The notes beneath the pieces are model-generated. The model was given only the letters and a program-made list of their open reading frames with translations, ran no database searches and had not been told where the DNA came from. The position numbers were made by a program, and so were the translations under genes. Below are positions 6,206 through 10,339 of a DNA stretch of 10,339 nt, one piece after another. Position 1 is the stretch's first letter. Every line of letters begins with the position of its first letter. The stretch is from JAXMHQ01 sp046346665 (GTDB lineage: Bacteria; Verrucomicrobiota; Verrucomicrobiia; Limisphaerales; JAXMHQ01), in contig JAXMHQ010000061.1 of assembly GCA_046346665.1 (NCBI GenBank), positions 1 through 10,339 of the forward strand, written 5' to 3'.

Positions 6206-7072
6206 ATGAGCGTACCCAGCATCCAGGAACTCGTCACGAGCATCCCGTCCAGCCTCGGGAGCTACGGGCCGGTCCTGCAGGAAATCGAGACTGCGATTGA
6301 ATCGCCGCAGTGCAACCTGGTGACCGTGGCGGAGGCGATTGAGCGCGACCCGGATTTGACGGCGCGGTTGTTGAAACTGGGGAATAGTTCGTTTTACGGA
6401 TTTTCGAGCCGGCTGGCGACGGTGACGGAGGCGATCAGCCTGATCGGCATTCAGCAGGTGCAGGATTTGATTTTGGCATCGAGCATCGTGGAGAAGTTCG
6501 CGGGTGTCGGGGACGATTTTGTCAGCATGGAATCCTTCTGGCGCCACAGCCTTGCGTGCGGGATCGGGGCTCGGCTGCTGGCGATGGAGCTGCGGATGCC
6601 GAAGGCGGACAAGTATTTTGTCGCGGGGTTGCTGCATGACGTGGGCCGGCTGGTGTTGTTTTCCGAGGCGCCGGACGAGACCCAGAAGATTTTCCAGCTT
6701 TACCGGAAGGAACGGCTCCTGTTGCGGGAAGCCGAGACGCGCGTGCTGGGGTTCGATCACCAACAGATCGCCGACGCGCTGTTGCGCCACTGGAAATACC
6801 CGGTCCACCTCATCCAGGCGGTGGCGTATCATCATCATCCCGTGTCCGCCGAGACCGCCCGGGAAGAGGCGGCGGTGGTGCACGTGGCGGATCATTTGGT
6901 CAACGCGATGCAGATTGGCAGCTCGGGTGAGCGGCACGTGCCGCCGCTGAGCATGAAAGCCTGGTCCTCGATCGGTCTCCAGGCCGTGTCGCTCTCCGGA
7001 ATCGTGTCGGGGATCGACGAGCATATCGAGGCGGTGCAGGACGCGTTCCTGGCCAAGGCAGAGCAGGCATGA
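6206..7072 (+). CDS. HDOD-domain signalling protein with an apparently complete HD metal-binding set
   Basis: A 288-residue cytoplasmic protein formed almost wholly of one HDOD module. Typical parts are AEAIERDPDLTARLLKLGNSSFYG (43-65), VTEAISLIGIQQVQDLIL (73-90) and FWRHSLACGIGARLLA (111-126). Many HDOD domains have lost the HD-hydrolase residues. Here a candidate set remains: His114, His144-Asp145 (LLHDVGRL), His185, His209-211 and Asp229 (HVADH). The family acts in bacterial signal transduction, often next to c-di-GMP, chemotaxis or two-component genes. The order matches metal-dependent HD phosphohydrolases, but activity cannot be read from sequence. The start is one base after the previous stop, with a GGAAGGAG-like site upstream; its stop overlaps the next start. 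Confidence 0.92.
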   Translation: MSVPSIQELVTSIPSSLGSYGPVLQEIETAIESPQCNLVTVAEAIERDPDLTARLLKLGNSSFYGFSSRLATVTEAISLIGIQQVQDLILASSIVEKFAGVGDDFVSMESFWRHSLACGIGARLLAMELRMPKADKYFVAGLLHDVGRLVLFSEAPDETQKIFQLYRKERLLLREAETRVLGFDHQQIADALLRHWKYPVHLIQAVAYHHHPVSAETAREEAAVVHVADHLVNAMQIGSSGERHVPPLSMKAWSSIGLQAVSLSGIVSGIDEHIEAVQDAFLAKAEQA

Positions 7073-7809
7073 GCGAGGGATTCGATTCGGTTTATCCGGA
7101 TTTATTGAAAACGGGGCTGGGCAAACTGGGAAGCCTGGATGCGCGCCGCGATCTGCTGAGTCTTTTTTCCGCGCTGGAACATTTCCGGCGCGAACTTCAC
7201 GCCCAGGAAAACACGCAGGGCATTTTGCAGGTGTGCCGGGCTTACATCGCGGGGCTCGACCTGTTCCACACGGCCGGTTTCTGGCTGGTGAACCCGTCCG
7301 ATTTCTCGTTTGAACTGGCACTGGCGGGGCCGGATGCGGCGCGCGCGCGGCTGGAGGAGGTGTTCGAGAGCGAGACGCGGTCGAAGCGGTTCGCCTGGGC
7401 GTTGCGTCAGAATTCCGCGGTGTTTTTCCAGAGCGGGCCTCCCGAACAGATCGAGAACGGCGTGTTCCATTCCCTGTCGCTGTCATCGCAGGTGGTCGGG
7501 ATGTTTTGCGGATTGCAGCAGCCCCAGGGTGCGCCGGGCCGGGAGATCGCGTTTTCGCTGTTGTCGCTGCTGCTGGGCGAATGCGCCGACGCGCTGGCGA
7601 CGTTGCGCAAGACGGCGCAGTTGAACAGCCAGATTGAAACGCTCAGCGGCCTGCTGCCCGTGTGCGCCTGGTGCAAGAAAGTGCGCAACGACGACGGATA
7701 CTGGGAGCAGATCGAAAAATTCCTGTCGGTCACCGCGGGCGCCTCGGTCACGCACGGCGTCTGCCCGGATTGCCGGAACAAGTTCCTCGGCAAAATGGCC
7801 GAGTGTTAG
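7069..7809 (+). CDS. GAF-like sensor protein with a C-terminal Cys-rich (putative zinc) motif
   Basis: A 246-residue soluble protein. Residues about 40-165 (LEHFRRELHAQENTQGILQVCRAYIAGL...AGFWLVN...VVGMFCGLQ) look like a divergent GAF domain. A short helical linker (LGECADALATLRKTAQLNSQIETL, read in two parts) leads to LSGLLPVCAWCKKVRNDDGYW and then THGVCPDCRNKF. This C-x2-C ... C-x2-C ending (Cys199, 202, 232, 235) is a recurrent short module after PAS, GAF and receiver domains in environmental bacteria, and is presumed to bind zinc. No kinase, cyclase or phosphatase domain is attached, so the protein probably senses and binds a partner. The ATG overlaps the HDOD stop as ATGA, indicating translational coupling. 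Confidence 0.85.
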   Translation: MSEGFDSVYPDLLKTGLGKLGSLDARRDLLSLFSALEHFRRELHAQENTQGILQVCRAYIAGLDLFHTAGFWLVNPSDFSFELALAGPDAARARLEEVFESETRSKRFAWALRQNSAVFFQSGPPEQIENGVFHSLSLSSQVVGMFCGLQQPQGAPGREIAFSLLSLLLGECADALATLRKTAQLNSQIETLSGLLPVCAWCKKVRNDDGYWEQIEKFLSVTAGASVTHGVCPDCRNKFLGKMAEC

Positions 7810-7833
7810 CAGGCAGAGGAGGGGAAGAATTTT

Positions 7834-7898
7834 CAGGAGCTCGCAGAGGTGGCAGAGAATTTCTCAAGTCCCCCCTCTGTTACCTCTGCGGCCTCCTG
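7834..7898. repeat. Imperfect 24-bp inverted repeat between convergent genes
   Basis: Arms 7834-7857 (CAGGAGCTCGCAGAGGTGG then CAGAG) and 7875-7898 match at 20 of 24 positions as an inverted pair. Three of the four mismatches are G-U wobbles in plus-strand RNA, so the RNA stem is strong. The loop is 17 bases. The T-runs lie on the wrong side for either strand, so this is not a textbook intrinsic terminator, though it separates the GAF-like gene from the receiver gene. The purine-rich GCAGAG theme recurs in the larger repeat at 8650-8789. Confidence 0.7.
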
Positions 7899-7922
7899 TA
7901 AAAAATCCTTCCTGTCTCCCGT

Positions 7923-8318
7923 TCAGACCCGTTCCTGTCCGCCGGACCGTACCGAAGGGATGTTGGCGATCAGGCGGCGCAGGTCGTCCAGTTCAAACGG
8001 CTTGCCGATCATGGAATCCACGCCCGCCATGGGAGAGATTTCCAGCGTGTCGGCGGTGGCGGACATGAGGACGACGGGCTGTTGCGGGCGGAGACTCTTG
8101 ATGGCGGCGGCGAGGGCGTCGCCTTTCATTCCGGGCATGATGTAATCGACGAAGACGAGATCGAACGAGCGGGATTCGAGCAGGGCGAGGGCTTCGACGG
8201 GGCCGGCGACGGCTTCGACTTTGTGTCCGTCGCGCATCAGGACGCGTTTGACCGAATCGCACACGAGCGGTTCGTCGTCGACCACCAGGATGCAGCGTGC
8301 TGGTACCGATGTAGCCAT
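7923..8318 (-). CDS. Stand-alone response regulator receiver domain (CheY-like)
   Basis: The 131-residue protein is a single receiver domain with no output domain. Key residues are all present: acidic pair Asp14-Asp15 (ILVVDDEP), phospho-acceptor Asp58 (FVDYIMPGMKG), Ser86 (VVLMSATAD) and Lys106 (GKPFE). It should accept a phosphoryl group from a histidine kinase and signal by protein contact. The kinase is not in the window. GGAAGG lies seven bases before the ATG. The gene is convergent with the HDOD/GAF operon, which suggests but does not prove a shared pathway. Its C-terminal tail (SVRSGGQERV) is short and hydrophilic. Confidence 0.95.
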   Translation of the reverse strand: MATSVPARCILVVDDEPLVCDSVKRVLMRDGHKVEAVAGPVEALALLESRSFDLVFVDYIMPGMKGDALAAAIKSLRPQQPVVLMSATADTLEISPMAGVDSMIGKPFELDDLRRLIANIPSVRSGGQERV

Positions 8319-8441
8319 AAATCAGCCTTCCACTCCCGACAACCTCTGACCCTGTGCCCACCCAAACCCGGCGTGCCCCGCCAGCGATGGCTTCATTCAA
8401 AACCAAAAGGGCACGGAAGGGAAGTCCAAAGGCGGTGGCGA

Positions 8442-8468
8442 TTTCACCACGGACGGACACGGGTGAAG
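8442..8468 (+). repeat. Dispersed repeat, CCACGGA...ACACGGGTGAAG type
   Basis: The plus strand carries TTTCACCACGGACGGACACG followed by GGTGAAG. It resembles the minus-strand copy at 4345-4372. TTCACC (8443-8448) and GGTGAA (8462-8467) form a perfect inverted pair. Similarity to the other copies is partial, so family membership is probable rather than certain. Confidence 0.45.
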
Positions 8469-8517
8469 CGGGGACTTAAGTCTGCAGCAGGGAACGAAGC
8501 GGGTCCAAGGGAAGGTG

Positions 8518-8562
8518 ATTCTTAACGGCGAAACGCGCGAAATACGCGAAAGGGGTAAGAAT
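8518..8562. repeat. GCGAAA-type short repeat bounded by ATTCTTA/TAAGAAT
   Basis: Three GCGAAA units (within GGCGAAACGCGCGAAATACG and the following CGAAAGG) lie between a perfect 7-bp inverted pair, ATTCTTA (8518-8524) and TAAGAAT (8556-8562). The shape suggests a small mobile or dispersed palindromic unit. No other copy is in this window. Confidence 0.5.
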
Positions 8563-8572
8563 ATTGTTGCCT

Positions 8573-8600
8573 GTTCATCCGTGTGGATCTGTGCGGATCC
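8573..8600 (-). repeat. Dispersed repeat copy sharing an exact 13-mer with 4345-4357
   Basis: GTTCATCCGTGTG at 8573-8585 is identical to 4345-4357. The following GATCTGTGCGGATCC continues the 'CCGTG/TGTGCGG' theme but diverges from the other copy. Confidence 0.55.
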
Positions 8601-8649
8601 ATGCTTAAGATTCAGTCCGGCTAAACCGTCTCTATGCAGTTCAAAAAAA

Positions 8650-8789
8650 TCAAACTCACGCAGAGACGCAGAGGACGCGGAGGGCCGCAGAGAAACGGGT
8701 CAGGCAAATCGCTCACCAGCCGGTGACCCCGAAAAAGCCGCCAGTTCTCGGCGAATCTCTGCGTCCTCTGCGCCTCTGCGTGAGTTTGA
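8650..8789. terminator. Large 33-bp inverted repeat downstream of the P-type ATPase gene
   Basis: Arms 8650-8682 and 8757-8789 are complementary at 31 of 33 positions. The arms are built of near-tandem ACGCAGAG units; the central 74 bases include a small perfect hairpin, TCACC-AGCC-GGTGA. On the minus strand, which is the ATPase direction, the stem is followed by a run of seven T (complement of 8649-8643). On the plus strand CTTTTTAAATT follows. It therefore could terminate the ATPase transcript, but arms this long and tandem also fit a dispersed palindromic repeat that has settled at a gene end. Confidence 0.65.
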
Positions 8790-8810
8790 GTTCTTTTTAA
8801 ATTGAATCGT

Positions 8811-10339
8811 TCAGGCTAAGCCGCCGGTTTTGCGGGAGACGAGGAGGCGGAGACTGTTCATGACGACGATGACGGTGCTGCCTTCGTGGCCGATAACGCC
8901 GAGGGTGAGGGGTATGCTGCCGGCGATGGCGAAGGAGACGAGGAGCACGACGACGGAGAGGGAGATGAACTGGTTCTGGCGGATGACGCCGCGGGCGCGC
9001 TGGCTGAGCTGGAAGGCGGCCAGGAAATTTTCGAGCCGGTCGTGCATCAGCACCACCTCGGCCTGTTCGAGCGCCGCGTCCGCACCGCGCGCACCCATCG
9101 CCACGCCCACGTGCGCGGCCGCGAGGCTCGGCGCGTCGTTCACGCCGTCCCCGACCATTGCCACCCGGGTGCCCGATTGGCCCAGTTCGCGGATCGCCGC
9201 CACCTTGTCTTCCGGCCGCAGTTCGGCGCGGATGTCGTCAACGGGGAGTTGCGACTTGAGATGATCGGCGGCGGCCTGGTGATCGCCGGTGAGGACGACG
9301 GATCGCAGGCCGGCGGCGCGCATGGCCTCGAGCACCGGGCGCGACTGAGGCCGGATGTCGTCGCGGAGCCCGACGCGGCCCAGCAGGTTGCCGTGGGTGA
9401 GCCAGACCTCGGAAAGGGCGGGACTGTCGGGGTCCCGGGGCGGCCGGGAATCTTTTCCAACGGGGCTGTTGGAGAGCACCCAGTCGCGGCGGCCCAGGAA
9501 GATATCGGCGTCATTCCAGCGGGCGCGCAGGCCCTGGCCGGTGACCGATTCGAACCCGGCGAGGTTGATGGCTTCGAGTCCTTCCTGTTTGCCGTAGCGG
9601 GTGATGGCGCGGGCGAGCGGGTGGCTGGAAAGTTTTTCCAGCGAATAGACGAGCCGGGCGAGTTCCTTTTCGCGTCCGGCGGGAAAACTCTCGATTTTTT
9701 CGACGCGCAATTCGCCGGTCGTCAGCGTGCCGGTTTTGTCGAGCGCCACGGTCCGGACCTCGGCGAGTTTTTCGACGGCGGCGCCGCCGCGGAACAGGAT
9801 GCCTTGGCGCGCGCCGGAGGCGATGGCGGCGAGGACGGCGGAGGGGATGGACAGCACGAGCGCGCAGGGCGAGGCGACGACGAGCAGGGTCATGGCGCGG
9901 TAGAAGGCGCTGGTCTGGGAGCCCTGGTCATTGAACGCGGGCAAGCGGAAGATCAGCCACCAGGCGAAGAACATCGCGAAAGTCAGCGCGAGAATGCCGT
10001 AGGTGTAAATGCTGCTGAACCGGTCGATCAGCCGTTGCGCCGGGGCTTTCTGGCGCTGCGCGTCCTGGATCAGGTGAATGATTTTTGAAAGCGCGCTTTC
10101 CGCGGCCGGGCGGGTGACGCCGAGTTCGACGGCGCCCCACAGGTTCAATGTGCCGGCGAGCACGGCATCCCCGACGGCCTTCTCGACCGGCGTGGCTTCG
10201 CCGGTCAGGTTCGATTCGTCGGCGGCGGTGGAACCTTTGACGATGTCGCCGTCCACCGGAAATTGGGAGCCCGGCTTGATCAGCAGGCGCATGCCGGGTC
10301 GGAGTTCGTCGACGGGCACCTCGCGTTCGCGGCCGCCCA
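8811..10339 (-). CDS. P1B-type heavy-metal-translocating ATPase, N-terminus cut by window edge
   Basis: An ATP-driven inner-membrane metal pump; 508 residues are visible and the frame is still open at 10339. In order: actuator domain with PVDG and TGEATP (near 45), two membrane segments, the second with SPCALV (156-158), then phosphorylation motif DKTGT (200-204), SSHPLA (His-Pro near 239), TGD, GDGVNDAPSL and two final membrane segments. The last membrane helix carries HEGST followed by VIVVMNSLRLL. SPC together with HEG(G/S)T is the pattern of P1B-4 (CoaT/CtpD-like) pumps, linked to Co2+, Fe2+ and related divalent metals; Zn/Cd pumps (P1B-2) normally have an Asp there instead. The missing part should hold the first membrane helices and any metal-binding domain. 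A GTG at 10319 is internal, not the start. No regulator is adjacent. Confidence 0.93.
   Translation of the reverse strand, partial: GGREREVPVDELRPGMRLLIKPGSQFPVDGDIVKGSTAADESNLTGEATPVEKAVGDAVLAGTLNLWGAVELGVTRPAAESALSKIIHLIQDAQRQKAPAQRLIDRFSSIYTYGILALTFAMFFAWWLIFRLPAFNDQGSQTSAFYRAMTLLVVASPCALVLSIPSAVLAAIASGARQGILFRGGAAVEKLAEVRTVALDKTGTLTTGELRVEKIESFPAGREKELARLVYSLEKLSSHPLARAITRYGKQEGLEAINLAGFESVTGQGLRARWNDADIFLGRRDWVLSNSPVGKDSRPPRDPDSPALSEVWLTHGNLLGRVGLRDDIRPQSRPVLEAMRAAGLRSVVLTGDHQAAADHLKSQLPVDDIRAELRPEDKVAAIRELGQSGTRVAMVGDGVNDAPSLAAAHVGVAMGARGADAALEQAEVVLMHDRLENFLAAFQLSQRARGVIRQNQFISLSVVVLLVSFAIAGSIPLTLGVIGHEGSTVIVVMNSLRLLVSRKTGGLA

Larger units (their letters stand above)
8319..8640. other. 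Gene-free stretch upstream of the receiver gene
   Basis: No credible gene is seen. It must hold the receiver gene promoter, which I could not locate. A 6-bp inverted pair (GTGCCC 8354-8359, GGGCAC 8409-8414) is present but short. The rest carries the dispersed repeats listed separately. A plus-strand open frame over the right part translates repeat sequence and is rejected. Confidence 0.6.

Noticed and set aside
5924..7486. 520-residue minus-strand open frame opposite the signalling operon
   Set aside because: Arg/Pro/His-rich; covers three plus-strand genes that have domains and coupled starts.
8515..8805. 96-residue plus-strand open frame with RRDAEDAEGRRE
   Set aside because: It translates the ACGCAGAG palindrome and neighbouring repeats; such reading of repeats commonly yields false hypothetical proteins.
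8886..10088. 400-residue plus-strand open frame opposite the P-type ATPase
   Set aside because: Shadow of the ATPase, which has every core motif.

Overview
The window looks like chromosomal DNA from a GC-rich Gram-negative bacterium, most likely of the Verrucomicrobiota. No rRNA or ribosomal marker is present, so this rests on weaker signs. One is a secreted beta-helix protein ending in the short domain (about '...GSWTAVTNAP...ARYYRLQQN') typical of secreted Verrucomicrobiota proteins. Others are a stand-alone AP2-like small protein, a class II DAHP synthase, and intergenic gaps packed with dispersed palindromic repeats. I see no phage, transposase, CRISPR, tRNA or rRNA.

Layout, left to right. 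(1) 1-1326, minus: peptide chain release factor 3 (prfC), cut by the left edge. (2) 1327-1600: divergent gap with a heptamer tandem repeat and an 11-bp inverted repeat. (3) 1601-2044, plus: small protein with two AP2-like units. (4) 2045-2307: convergent gap with four hairpins in a row, the last a likely bidirectional terminator. (5) 2308-4314, minus: exported right-handed beta-helix protein. (6) 4347-5735, minus: class II DAHP synthase, first step of the shikimate pathway, with a recognisable promoter upstream. Its last codons and stop lie in a dispersed repeat. (7) 5869-7809, plus: a tightly coupled three-gene signalling operon (small HD-GYP-N-like protein, HDOD/HD protein, GAF plus Cys-zinc-motif protein). 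(8) 7810-7922: convergent gap with a 24-bp hairpin. (9) 7923-8318, minus: stand-alone CheY-like receiver. (10) 8319-8810: a gene-free mosaic of at least four kinds of repeat, ending in a 33-bp inverted repeat. (11) 8811-10339, minus: P1B-type heavy-metal ATPase, cut by the right edge.

Functional reading: the genes are mostly unrelated housekeeping functions (translation termination, aromatic amino-acid synthesis, metal export). The exception is the 5869-8318 block, where four signalling genes (three co-directional, one convergent) plausibly form one regulatory module. All five large plus-strand or antisense open frames facing the real genes are judged to be GC-driven shadows. The most unusual aspect is the density and variety of hairpin-forming intergenic repeats, one of which has entered coding sequence.
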